A DNA stretch of 64,000 nucleotides from NCBI GenBank assembly GCA_965207755.1, contig OZ242297.1, positions 930,001 through 994,000 of the forward strand, read 5' to 3'. The notes under the pieces are model-generated. The model was not told the origin of the DNA. It saw nothing but the letters and a program-made list of their open reading frames with translations, and did not search any database. Within the stretch, counting starts at the first letter, position 1; the number at the start of each line of letters is the position of its first letter. The stretch is from Aldehydirespirator sp028819505 (lineage in GTDB: Bacteria; Actinomycetota; Acidimicrobiia; Acidimicrobiales; Aldehydirespiratoraceae). Shown here in pieces: positions 34,864 to 44,233 of this stretch. Made by a program: the position numbers and the translations under genes.

Positions 34864-35868
34864 GTGGATGGGGTTCTGCACATCGGGTCCGAGGTGGATG
34901 ACGCTCTCGCGTCGGGAACCCCCGTCGTGGCGCTGGAGTCGACCATCTTCTCGGAACTGGGCCTCCCGGAGCCCGCCAACCGCGAGTGCTTCGAGCGGGT
35001 GCAGGCCGCGGTGCGGGCCGCTGGTGCGGTGCCCGCCCTGTGCGGGGTGCTCGACGGGCGGGCCGTGGTCGGCGCGAATCGGGATCAGGCCGAGCGGCTG
35101 TTCGTCGGATCGGTGAAGCTCGGGGCACGGGATCTCGGACCGGCGGTGGCCGCCGGTCTCGACGTTGGGGTGACCACCGTGTCGGCCACCGTCACGTTGG
35201 CCGCCGCCTCCGGTGTCGAGGTCTTCGCCACCGGCGGGATCGGCGGGGTGCACCGGGGAGTGGACCGCACCGGCGATGTCAGCGCCGACCTGGAGGCCCT
35301 GGCCCGCCACAGCGTGGTGGTCGTGTCGTCGGGGGTCAAGTCCTTCCTCGACGTGGCGCTCACTCTCGAGCGGCTCGAAACCTTGGGGGTGGCCGTGCTG
35401 GGCTGGCGCACCGACCGCCTCCCGGCCTTCTACGTCCGCGACTGCGGACTCGAGCTGACCGCCGTTGTCGACGACGGCGGGGAAGTGGCGGCCGCCTTCC
35501 GGGCCGCCGCGGCGCTGGGGCACCCGGGCGGGATGCTGGTGGCCAACCCGATCCCCGCCGGCGCCCAACTCGACGCTGAACAGGTCGCCGAAGCCCTCGA
35601 CAGCGTCGAGGCCGAGGCTCGCCGCGACGGGGTGTCGGGCGGCGATGTGACCCCGGCGGTCCTGGCCGCTCTGGTTGAGGCCACGGGTGGGGCGGCGGTG
35701 GCGGCCAACGTCGCTCTGGCTGAGTCCAACGCGGTTGTGGCCGCCGAGATCGCGGCGGCTCTGGCCCAATTCCCTGGCAACTCGAATGGGTTGACCACCT
35801 CTGCGGTGGTCAACCCATTGAAGTTCGGGTGCGGTGACGGCGAACCCGAGCGGGATGCGCAGCCATGA
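34864..35868 (+). CDS. psuG: Pseudouridine-5'-phosphate glycosidase
   Basis: This 334-residue enzyme splits pseudouridine 5'-phosphate into uracil and ribose 5-phosphate. It has the family segments VVALESTIFSELGLPEPANR, VSATVTLAAASGVEVFATGG, GGVHRGVDRTGDVSADL, VVVSSGVKSFLDV and NPIPAGAQLD. No psuK kinase is adjacent. The last two dozen codons run through palindrome copy 3 (reading NGLTTSAVVNPLKFG) and end overlapping the P450 start by 4 nt. The natural C-terminus has thus been replaced or extended by the repeat. GTG 34864 is supported by a -10 box. Confidence 0.92.
   Translation: MDGVLHIGSEVDDALASGTPVVALESTIFSELGLPEPANRECFERVQAAVRAAGAVPALCGVLDGRAVVGANRDQAERLFVGSVKLGARDLGPAVAAGLDVGVTTVSATVTLAAASGVEVFATGGIGGVHRGVDRTGDVSADLEALARHSVVVVSSGVKSFLDVALTLERLETLGVAVLGWRTDRLPAFYVRDCGLELTAVVDDGGEVAAAFRAAAALGHPGGMLVANPIPAGAQLDAEQVAEALDSVEAEARRDGVSGGDVTPAVLAALVEATGGAAVAANVALAESNAVVAAEIAAALAQFPGNSNGLTTSAVVNPLKFGCGDGEPERDAQP
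35777..35827. repeat. 51-bp palindromic repeat, copy 3 (inside the psuG 3' end)
   Basis: The core arms AATGGGTTGACCACC (35785-35799) and GGTGGTCAACCCATT (35805-35819) pair perfectly around loop TCTGC. The outer left arm is degraded, while the right arm keeps GAAGTTCG. It is translated as part of psuG. Confidence 0.8.
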
Positions 35869-37067
35869 GCGACGAGCTGCTGCTGCGGATCGTCACCGAT
35901 CCCGACGTGATCGCCGACCCGTACCCGCTGCTGCGGGAGCTGCGGGAGACGTCGCCGGTACACCGGACCGGGTTCTCCGACTTCTGGGTCCTCACCCGCT
36001 TCGAGGACTGCCGGGCCGCCCTGCGCGACCAGCGGCTCGGGAGTCCCGATCCCGGCGAGGAGGCGCCGTCGCTGCTGGCTGCCACCCGCCGGCGCAGGCC
36101 CGACGGTCCCCGCTCGCTGCTGTTCCTGAACCCTCCCGACCACACCCGGATCCGGTCGCTGGTGAGCCGGGCGTTCACGCCTCGCCGGGTCGAGCACGTG
36201 CGCCCGGCCGTGCGGGCCATGACCGAGGAGCTGCTCGATGCCGTCGCGGAGGCACAGGAGTGCGACCTGATCGACGCGCTCGCCTTCCCGCTGCCCGCCA
36301 ACGTGATCAGCGAGCTGGTCGGGGTGCCGGTCGCCGACCGGGACTGGCTGCGGCCGCTGGTGTCGGACCTGGCCGCCACCCTCGAACCGACCCGGCAGCC
36401 CGGGGAGGCGGAGAGGGCCGAGGCCGCCTCCGTGCAGGTGAACGGCTACCTGCACGACCTCATCGACCGCCGCCGGGCCGAGCCGGCCGACGACCTGCTG
36501 TCGGGGCTGATCGCAGCCAGCGACGGCGAGGACCGACTCACCCAGGCAGAGGTGGCCGTCACGGTGTCGCTCATCTACGCGGCCGGCTTCGAGACCACCA
36601 TGAACCTGATCGGCAACATGGTCCACACCCTGATGCGCCATCCCGACCAGCTGGCCCGGCTGCGGGCCGACCGCTCGCTGGTGCCCTCCGCGGTGGACGA
36701 GGTGCTGCGCTTCGAGCCGCCCGTGCAGATCGACGGTCGCTACGTCCGGGCCGACACCGAGATCGGCGGTCACGCCATCGCTCAGGGCCACGGGGTGCTC
36801 ACGCTGCTGGGAGCGGCCAACCGCGACCCGGCCGCAATCGACGATCCGGACCGCTTCGACGTGGGCCGCAGCGAGGTGCCGATGCTGTCGTTCGGGTCGG
36901 GCATCCACTACTGCCTGGGCGCGGCGCTGGCCCGCCTGGAGGGCCAGGTGGTGCTCGAGGCGCTGCTTGACCGGTTCGGGACATGGACGCCCCTCGACGA
37001 CAACCCGCCATGGAAGGGCAGGCTCACCCTCAGGGGCCTGGCCAGCCTGCCCGTCGCGTTCAGCTAG
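35865..37067 (+). CDS. Cytochrome P450
   Basis: This 400-residue soluble P450 has the haem-cysteine loop FGSGIHYCLGAALARLE, the I-helix AAGFETTMNLIGN (AGxET variant of AGxDT), the EVLR of the ExxR motif and the HTRIRSLVSRAFTP C-helix segment. Bacterial class I P450s need a ferredoxin and reductase, none of which is in the window. The substrate is unknown; nearby enoyl-CoA hydratase and synthetase genes suggest lipid or sterol-type chemistry, which is only inference. ATG overlaps psuG by 4 nt, so translation may depend on read-through of the palindrome in psuG. Confidence 0.93.
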   Translation: MSDELLLRIVTDPDVIADPYPLLRELRETSPVHRTGFSDFWVLTRFEDCRAALRDQRLGSPDPGEEAPSLLAATRRRRPDGPRSLLFLNPPDHTRIRSLVSRAFTPRRVEHVRPAVRAMTEELLDAVAEAQECDLIDALAFPLPANVISELVGVPVADRDWLRPLVSDLAATLEPTRQPGEAERAEAASVQVNGYLHDLIDRRRAEPADDLLSGLIAASDGEDRLTQAEVAVTVSLIYAAGFETTMNLIGNMVHTLMRHPDQLARLRADRSLVPSAVDEVLRFEPPVQIDGRYVRADTEIGGHAIAQGHGVLTLLGAANRDPAAIDDPDRFDVGRSEVPMLSFGSGIHYCLGAALARLEGQVVLEALLDRFGTWTPLDDNPPWKGRLTLRGLASLPVAFS

Positions 37068-37073
37068 CCCCTG

Positions 37074-37124
37074 CGTTCTGTGAGCAACTGAGCCGCGCTG
37101 GTCGGCAATTCTGCTCACAGAACG
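37074..37124. terminator. Bidirectional hairpin between the P450 and enoyl-CoA hydratase genes
   Basis: CGTTCTGTGAGCA (37074-37086) pairs perfectly with TGCTCACAGAACG (37112-37124), a 13-bp stem with a 25-nt loop between convergent genes. There is no T-tract. The sequence is not in either repeat family. Confidence 0.55.
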
Positions 37125-37139
37125 GGCGGAATAGCTAGC

Positions 37140-37970
37140 TCAGTAGCCCTTCCACTCCGGGGGGCGGCGCTGTTGGAAGGAGGTGACGCCCTCGGCGGCG
37201 TCCTCGGTGGCCGTGTTCAGCTCGACGGCGACCGCCTCGTCGTGGGCCATGGAGGCCCGGTCGGCGTCTAGGCTGCGGTTGACCAGCCACTTCGTCAACG
37301 CGAACGACCGGCTGGGGCCGGTGGCCAGGCGCTCGGCCCACTCGGCCGCGGCCGGCTGGACCTCGTCGTGGGGCACCACCCGGTTGACCAGGCCGTACTC
37401 GTGGGCCCGGTCCGCGGGCAGGTCCTCGGCCAGCAGGAACAACTCCATCGTGCGGCGCACGCCGATGATGCGGGGCAGCAGCCAGGGCCCCAGCGCGTCG
37501 GGCACCAGGCCCCGCCGGGCGAACACCTCCACGAACTTGGCCCGGTCGCCGGCGATCACCAGGTCGCAGGCCAGCGCCAGGTGGGCGCCCATACCGGCGG
37601 CGGTGCCGTTGACCGCGGCGATCACGGGCACGTCGCAGTCCAGCAGGGCGTCGAACAGCGCGTACTGGCCGTCGAGCATCATGCGCCGGGCGTCGCCCAT
37701 GATCCTGTCGGGCACCTCGGTCGAGCGGTCGGGGTCGTCGTAGGAGTGGCGCAGGTCGGCGCCGGTGCAGAAGAACCGGTCCCCGGCCGCGGTGATCACC
37801 GCACAACGGGCCCGGTGGCTGGTGTTGAGTCCGTTGAGGACGTCGCGCAGCCGGTCGCGGCACGGCGGGGACAGAGCGTTGCCGGATCCGGGCCGGTCGA
37901 TGGTGATCCACGCCACCGAGTCGCGGTAGTCGAGCCGGACCTGCTCGTCGAGGGGTCGCTCCGCGCTCAC
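37140..37970 (-). CDS. Enoyl-CoA hydratase/isomerase family protein
   Basis: This 276-residue crotonase-fold protein has AWITIDRPGSGNALSPPC, the oxyanion-hole segments DRFFCTGADLR and NGTAAGMGAHLALACDLVIA, and LPRIIGVRRTMELFL. It would hydrate or isomerise acyl-CoA intermediates of beta-oxidation or a related route. GTG 37970 is chosen because family homology begins there and a TAGGTT box lies 8 nt upstream. The frame stays open for 140 more codons, but only through the 73-bp tandem repeats. Divergent from the synthetase at 38296. Confidence 0.87.
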   Translation of the reverse strand: MSAERPLDEQVRLDYRDSVAWITIDRPGSGNALSPPCRDRLRDVLNGLNTSHRARCAVITAAGDRFFCTGADLRHSYDDPDRSTEVPDRIMGDARRMMLDGQYALFDALLDCDVPVIAAVNGTAAGMGAHLALACDLVIAGDRAKFVEVFARRGLVPDALGPWLLPRIIGVRRTMELFLLAEDLPADRAHEYGLVNRVVPHDEVQPAAAEWAERLATGPSRSFALTKWLVNRSLDADRASMAHDEAVAVELNTATEDAAEGVTSFQQRRPPEWKGY

Positions 37971-37984
37971 AGCAGGCCAACCTA

Positions 37985-38228
37985 CTCGCCTCCGTGCCGA
38001 TCTCGGGACGAGGCCCAGCCGCGAGCGTCGGCCCGATCCGTCCGGTCGGCCAGCCTGCTCGCCTCCGTGCAGATCTCGGGACGAGGCCCGGCCGCGAGCG
38101 TCGGCCCGATCCGTCCGGTCGGCCAGCCTGCTCGCCTCCGTGCAGATCTCGGGACGAGGCCCGGCCGCGAGCCTCGGCCCGATCCGTCCGGTCGGCCAGC
38201 CTGCTCGCCTCCGTGCAGATCTCGGGAG
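37985..38228. repeat. 73-bp tandem repeat, 3.3 copies, in a divergent promoter region
   Basis: Units start at 37985, 38058, 38131 and 38204 (partial) with CTCGCCTCCGTGCMGATCTC. The unit length is not a multiple of three and the copies differ by only a few bases. The array fills the gap between the divergent enoyl-CoA hydratase and acyl-CoA synthetase genes, beginning at the -10 box of the former. Confidence 0.92.
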
Positions 38229-38282
38229 GTTCTTGTGCGCTGGAGACACGAGACTCGCACCCAGAATCCGCCGGGGACCTGG

Positions 38283-38288
38283 CAGACT
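38283..38288 (+). promoter_or_regulatory. -10-like box of the acyl-CoA synthetase at 38296 (leaderless)
   Basis: CAGACT, seven bases, then ATG 38296; same hexamer and spacing as at 16685-16690. Confidence 0.45.
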
Positions 38289-38295
38289 GCCGCTC

Positions 38296-39864
38296 ATGGC
38301 GAACACCGACGTCCTGGGGCTGTGGAACATCGCCGAGGCCGATCCCGACTTCCCGGCGGTGGTCGACCCCGAGCACAACCAGTCGACCTTCGGCGAGTTG
38401 GCGGCCCTAACCAACCGGATCTCCCGGGGTCTGCGGGCCGCCGGGCTCGGAAAGGGCGATCAGGTCACCACCGTGCTGCCCAACTGCATCGAGCAGCTCG
38501 CGCTCTGCCTGGCCGCCTACCAGAGCGGCCTGTACGTGACCACCGTCAACTGGCACTTCGTCGGCGCGGAGATCAACTACATCGTCAACGACGCCGAGAC
38601 CGAGGCGTTCATCGTTCACGAGCGCTTCGCCTCGGAGGCGGTCAAGGCGCTCGACGGCTGTGTCGTCCCCGAGCAGAACCGCTTCTGCGTGGGCGGGCCG
38701 GTCGAGGGCTTCCGGCCCTTCGGCGAGCTGGTCCGCGACCAGAGCGGCGAGCGGCCCGAGCCCGAGCACCTGGCCACCGGATCGTTCATGTTCTACACGT
38801 CGGGCACCACCGGCCGGCCCAAGGGAGTGCGGCGGGCGCTCGACCCCCGGCCCCCCGACGAGGCCTCCTCCACCGCGGGCATGCTGCTGCTGCTGTTCGG
38901 GTCCAAGCCCCACGACGGCAACGTCCAGCTCACCCAGGCGCCGCTGTACCACACCGCGGTCAACAACTGGACCACGATGTCGCTGCACCTGGGCCACACC
39001 GTGGTGCTGATGGACCGCTGGACCGCCGGGGGCGCGCTGGAGCGCATCGAGCGCTACCGGGTGACCAGCTCGCACATGGTGCCCACCATGTTCAACCGGC
39101 TGCTGCAGCTCCCCGACGAGGTGCGCTCGGACTACGACGTGTCGTCGCTGCGGGCCATGGTGCACGCCGCCGCGCCCTGCCCGGTCGAGACCAAGCGGCG
39201 CATGATCGAGTGGTGGGGCGACTCCATCTGGGAGTACTACGCGGCCACCGAGGGCGGGGGCACGTCGGTGTCGGCCGCCGAGTGGCTGGAGCGGCCCGGC
39301 ACGGTCGGCAAGGCCTGGCCCGGCTGCGAGGTGATCGTGGTCGACTCCGACGGCAACGACCGGCCGCCGGGCGAGTCGGGCACGGTGTACATGAAGATGC
39401 CGGGGGCCGTCTTCGAGTACAAGGGCGACGAGGCCAAGACCGAGGCCAGCCGCCTGCGAGGGTTCTTCACCGTGGGCGACGTCGGCTACCTCGACTCAGG
39501 CGGGTACCTGTTCCTCAACGACCGGGCCAACGACATGGTCATCGTGGGCGGGGTGAACATCTACCCCGCGGAGATCGAGGGCGAGCTGGTACAGCATCCC
39601 GCGGTCGGTGACGCGGCCGTGTTCGGCGTGCCCAACCCCGACACCGGCGAGGAGATCAAGGCCGTGGTCGAGCTGCTCGAGGGGTGGGCGCCCGGCGACG
39701 GCACCACCGGGGCGATCCTGGAGTGGCTGCGCGACCGCATCGGCCGCCAGAAGCTGCCCCGCTCTATCGACTACACCACCGAGATGCCCCGCGACCCCAA
39801 CGGCAAGCTCTACAAGCGCAAGCTGCGCGACCCCTACTGGGCGGGCCGCGACCGGGCCATCTAG
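38296..39864 (+). CDS. AMP-dependent acyl-CoA synthetase (FadD-like)
   Basis: This 522-residue ANL ligase has FMFYTSGTTGRPKGVRRAL, EYYAATEGGGTSVSA, FTVGDVGYLDSGGYL, the hinge region NDMVIVGGVNIYPAEIE and C-terminal MPRDPNGKLYKRKLRD with the catalytic lysine. It resembles actinobacterial FadD enzymes that activate long-chain or steroid-side-chain acids. Divergent from the enoyl-CoA hydratase, with which it may share a pathway. A longer N-terminus is open only through tandem repeats, so ATG 38296 is preferred. Confidence 0.9.
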   Translation: MANTDVLGLWNIAEADPDFPAVVDPEHNQSTFGELAALTNRISRGLRAAGLGKGDQVTTVLPNCIEQLALCLAAYQSGLYVTTVNWHFVGAEINYIVNDAETEAFIVHERFASEAVKALDGCVVPEQNRFCVGGPVEGFRPFGELVRDQSGERPEPEHLATGSFMFYTSGTTGRPKGVRRALDPRPPDEASSTAGMLLLLFGSKPHDGNVQLTQAPLYHTAVNNWTTMSLHLGHTVVLMDRWTAGGALERIERYRVTSSHMVPTMFNRLLQLPDEVRSDYDVSSLRAMVHAAAPCPVETKRRMIEWWGDSIWEYYAATEGGGTSVSAAEWLERPGTVGKAWPGCEVIVVDSDGNDRPPGESGTVYMKMPGAVFEYKGDEAKTEASRLRGFFTVGDVGYLDSGGYLFLNDRANDMVIVGGVNIYPAEIEGELVQHPAVGDAAVFGVPNPDTGEEIKAVVELLEGWAPGDGTTGAILEWLRDRIGRQKLPRSIDYTTEMPRDPNGKLYKRKLRDPYWAGRDRAI

Positions 39865-39880
39865 CCCGGCCGGCCGGGCT
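39863..39880. terminator. 18-bp perfect palindrome between convergent genes
   Basis: AGCCCGGCCGGCCGGGCT spans the synthetase stop codon and the short gap to the surface-protein stop at 39901. It could form a hairpin in either direction; the loop would be minimal. Confidence 0.35.
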
Positions 39881-39900
39881 GTGATGCCTCCGGCGGCCGG

Positions 39901-42321
39901 CTAGGAGTCGAGGGCTGACCGGGCTCGATTGACGAAGCTGGCCATCTCGGCGCGGCTGGTGGACCGTCCGGGGCAGTAGAGCAGTTCGGGCTCGGTCCGG
40001 CATCCGCGGGTGACGCCTGCGGCATAGAGCGCCTGGATGTTGACGGAGTGGGCGCCGTCGGGAGCAACGTCGGCGAAGTCGGCAGGGCTCTCCGGGGCGG
40101 GCAGCTCCAGGGCCCGGGCGATGAAGCTGGCCATCTCCTCCCGTCTCACCTCCTCGTCGGGGCAGTAGAGCAGTTCGGGCTCGGTCTGGCACCCGAGGGT
40201 GATCTCCAACTCGGCGAGGCGCTCGATGAAGGGCGCCGACACCCCGTCGGGCTCGACGTCGGCGAAGCGCGGGGCGCCGTCGGGTTCAGCGTCGGGGCCG
40301 TCGATGAGGCGCACGAGCCACATCGCCATGACCCAGCGCTGGATGGGATCCTCCGGGCAGAACCGGTTCGGGCCGCACTCGGTGCCCCCCAGCAGTCCCG
40401 CCTCCTCGAGGGCCTCGACGGCGCCCTGGTGAACGCCCGCCATGCGAATGTCCGTGAAGGAGCTCTCGAACTCCAGTTCTGGAGGCGGTGGAGGAGGCGG
40501 GGGCGGAGGCGGTGGAGGCGGTGGAGGTGGCGGTGGAGGCGGAGGCGGTGGAGGCGGTGGAGGTGGCGGTGGAGGTGGAGGCGGTGGAGGTGGCGGTGGA
40601 GGTGGCGGCGGCGGCGGAGGCGGGGCGTCGGCCTGGACCGGGTTGGCCGACACCGCCTCGGCCGACTTGCCCGACCCCTGGCCGTCGTTGTAGGAGGCGG
40701 TGGCCCGGAGGTAGAGCCCCACGTCGGTGCTCCGGGGCGTGTAGCTCGCCGACGCCGCCCCGCTGATCGCGGTCCAGGCGACCCGGTCCGGCGAGCTGTG
40801 CCACGCCCAGGTCCTGGCGCTGATCGAGCCGTCGGGGTCCTGAAGGCTCGCGGTGAGGGCCGCGCCCGCCGAGGGCGTGCCCGGCGACAGGGTGACCGTG
40901 CCGTCCTCGTCCAGGTTGCCGACGTTGATGGTGACCGCGATGGAGTCGGTGGCGCCCTTCACGTCGGTGGCAGTGACCGTCACCGAGTACGACTGCCGGG
41001 TCTCGAAGTCGAGGGCTGCCTTGGTGCGCAGCTGCCCCGAGGAGCTGTCAATAGTGAAGGAGGAGGCGTGGGTGCCGCCGAGGGTGTATGTGAGAGCGTC
41101 CCCGTCGGGGTCGGTGGCGGCCACGGGCGCGCCGATGCTCCGGTTGGCCGGGGCGCCCTCGTCGACGTGGCGTGTGTCGGTGGCCGCACCGAACCCGGGC
41201 GCGCGGTTGGTTGTGGCGGTGATCGTCCCGGTGCCCTCCGCGTCGAGCAGCAGAGCGTTGGTGGGGTTGCTGAGGGTCAGGGCGAAGTCCTCGTCGTTGG
41301 AGTCCGAGTCGGCTGCCGTAGTCACGGAGACGGTCATGGAGGACTGGCTGGCGGCGAAGGTCAGCGTTCCGGTCGTGCCCGTGTAGTCTGTGCCGTCGGA
41401 GGCGGTGCCGTCGGCCGTCGCGTACTGCACGGTCACCTGCTGCGCGGGGGTGATGTCGCGCCGGTCGAGGCTCACCCGGAAGGTGACCGCGTCGCCCGCC
41501 TCTGCACTGGCGTCGTCCACCGACAGCACCGGCGCCCAGCGGTCGAACGTGAGCACTGCCAGCGGATCGTCCGAGAACTTCCCGGTGTTGCGGATGCTGG
41601 TGATGGTCTGTTGCGGGCTGGTGGCCGTGTTGGACAGGGAGAACTCGGTGCCGTTCTCAGTGCCGGCGTCGTAGGGGAACAGGTCCACCTCCTTGCGGGT
41701 GACCCACTCTCCCCCCTCCCGCAGCGACAGGCCCGAGACTCCCACGAACCAGTCGGGGCTCGGCGCCACCATCGAGATGAGGGTGACGAGCGGGAACGAT
41801 TCGGACACGTCGAAGAATCCGCTGGTGGTGAACGTGGTGCCGCCGCCCAACACGCTGAAGTACTGGCGGGCGGTGGCCGGACTGGCGTTGACGGCTGCGG
41901 TGACCTCGCTGGAGAAGGCGGAGGTGGTTCCCTGCTCGGCCACGTCCTCGATGCCCGACGTGGCGGTGCCGCCCCGCTCCCAGAACGTGACGCCGCTGCC
42001 GTGGGCGGCGCCCGCCAGCCTGGTGAAGTGGGCGCCCGCCGGGATGGACACCCCCGTCGCCAGGGAGGCGGTGGTCCATGCGCCCTTGAACTGCACCCGG
42101 TAATGCACCGGCGTGTCGATCTGGAGGAGGGTCGCCAACATCGACGAGTCCCGGGCCCGCAGGGCCGGACCGTGCTCCGGCGGAGACCCCAGGCGCTCCG
42201 GCGGAGACCCCCAGGCGGTGGCGGAGGCCGCCGTGGCCAGGAGGGCCACGACCGCGCCGACCCGGAGGACCCGCTTCAGCAACGGTGCAGCCTTCCCGTC
42301 GGCCGGTCGCGGCCTGCTCAT
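39901..42321 (-). CDS. Surface protein: Spondin_N, Calx-beta, cadherin, polyproline and SLH-like repeats
   Basis: This 806-residue secreted protein has a signal peptide (VLRVGAVVALLATAASATAW). Domain order: Spondin_N (about 60-265; GAAHGSGVTFWERGG, PSPDWFVGVSGLSL, DLFPYDAGTENGTEFS), Calx-beta (about 267-367; VQYATADGTASDGTDYTGTT), cadherin (about 370-464; ATDPDGDALTYTLGG), an Ig-like part (to 560), 48 prolines (567-614), then three SLH-like units (FTDIRMAGVHQGAVEALEEA). The SLH part probably anchors it to the wall and the polyproline acts as a rod. ATG 42321 is chosen because it overlaps a short upstream frame with a good SD; a longer frame from 42453 is open. Adhesion to eukaryotic or matrix surfaces is inference. 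Confidence 0.88.
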   Translation of the reverse strand: MSRPRPADGKAAPLLKRVLRVGAVVALLATAASATAWGSPPERLGSPPEHGPALRARDSSMLATLLQIDTPVHYRVQFKGAWTTASLATGVSIPAGAHFTRLAGAAHGSGVTFWERGGTATSGIEDVAEQGTTSAFSSEVTAAVNASPATARQYFSVLGGGTTFTTSGFFDVSESFPLVTLISMVAPSPDWFVGVSGLSLREGGEWVTRKEVDLFPYDAGTENGTEFSLSNTATSPQQTITSIRNTGKFSDDPLAVLTFDRWAPVLSVDDASAEAGDAVTFRVSLDRRDITPAQQVTVQYATADGTASDGTDYTGTTGTLTFAASQSSMTVSVTTAADSDSNDEDFALTLSNPTNALLLDAEGTGTITATTNRAPGFGAATDTRHVDEGAPANRSIGAPVAATDPDGDALTYTLGGTHASSFTIDSSSGQLRTKAALDFETRQSYSVTVTATDVKGATDSIAVTINVGNLDEDGTVTLSPGTPSAGAALTASLQDPDGSISARTWAWHSSPDRVAWTAISGAASASYTPRSTDVGLYLRATASYNDGQGSGKSAEAVSANPVQADAPPPPPPPPPPPPPPPPPPPPPPPPPPPPPPPPPPPPPPPPPPPPPPPPELEFESSFTDIRMAGVHQGAVEALEEAGLLGGTECGPNRFCPEDPIQRWVMAMWLVRLIDGPDAEPDGAPRFADVEPDGVSAPFIERLAELEITLGCQTEPELLYCPDEEVRREEMASFIARALELPAPESPADFADVAPDGAHSVNIQALYAAGVTRGCRTEPELLYCPGRSTSRAEMASFVNRARSALDS
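40480..40623. repeat. GGN microsatellite encoding 48 prolines
   Basis: A 144-bp run of GGA/GGC/GGT/GGG triplets (plus strand), with 6- and 9-bp sub-repeats, encodes an unbroken polyproline rod on the minus strand. Length variation by slippage is likely. Confidence 0.95.
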
Positions 42322-42374
42322 GGCGGGATGGGGCCACGTACCCGCTTCAGCAACGGTGCAGCGTTCTCGTCGGC
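42269..42374. repeat. Direct repeat around the start of the surface-protein gene
   Basis: About 35 bp starting ACCCGCTTCAGCAACGGTGC occurs at 42269 and 42340, a 71-bp offset, with a few changes. On the minus strand one copy encodes ADGKAAPLLKRV of the signal region and the other ADENAAPLLKRV of the short upstream frame. Confidence 0.8.
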
Positions 42375-42389
42375 CAGAGCCACCGGCAT
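42318..42389 (-). CDS. Possible 23-codon leader peptide coupled to the surface-protein gene
   Basis: ATG 42389 follows GGAGGG closely and encodes a short peptide, MPVALADENAAPLLKRV then RGPIPP. Its stop overlaps ATG 42321 (ATGA). The peptide resembles the first residues of the surface protein because both lie in the direct repeat, shifted in frame. It may be a remnant of a duplicated 5' end that now serves translational coupling. Confidence 0.4.
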   Translation of the reverse strand: MPVALADENAAPLLKRVRGPIPP

Positions 42390-42499
42390 CCCTCCGAGGA
42401 TCGGCGGGTGCGAAGGCTAGCCATTCGACGGGACGGCTACAAGTGGGCGCCACCGCGGCACCGCCAGGGCCCCGCGGTGGCCCGCCGCCTCCGGGGCGC

Positions 42500-42505
42500 G
42501 ATAAT
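42500..42505 (+). promoter_or_regulatory. -10 box of the PLP enzyme gene at 42512 (leaderless)
   Basis: GATAAT, six bases, then ATG 42512. Confidence 0.5.
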
Positions 42506-42511
42506 CAGGCC

Positions 42512-44065
<1,554 letters not shown>

Positions 44066-44091
44066 CAACATGCGTGGATTGAAGGCAGACG

Positions 44092-44165
44092 CCTCGCGAT
44101 GCGATGTTGTGTTACCCGCTCTTGTTCGCTGCGCTCACGGGCCGCTCGGGCCACGGCCTCGCTCG
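44092..44165 (-). repeat. Approximately 95-bp dispersed element, copy D (inverted, partial)
   Basis: Read on the minus strand it gives GCGAGGCCGTGGCCCGAGCG then GCCCGTGAGCGCAGCGAACA, identical to copy B over about 40 bp. The tail diverges and its frame stops early. Confidence 0.75.
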
Positions 44166-44233
44166 CTGTCGCGCAGGATCCCAGCGAGATCGCGGTCCAT
44201 CCGCTCGGCCTCTGAGCGGTACGGGCAGCAGTC

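Noticed and set aside
37985..38228. CRISPR-like array
   Set aside because: Units are contiguous 73-bp tandem repeats with no variable spacers, and no cas genes are in the window.
38140..38295. N-terminal extension of the acyl-CoA synthetase
   Set aside because: The extra codons are encoded by the 73-bp tandem repeat and lie upstream of the -10 box before ATG 38296.
37971..38414. N-terminal extension of the enoyl-CoA hydratase
   Set aside because: The extra 148 or so codons run through the tandem repeats in a repetitive, non-homologous sequence; crotonase homology starts after GTG 37970.
37368..39611. Long plus-strand frame across the enoyl-CoA hydratase gene and the tandem repeats
   Set aside because: It crosses two well-supported genes in other frames and its product is low-complexity Arg/Gly/Ala sequence.
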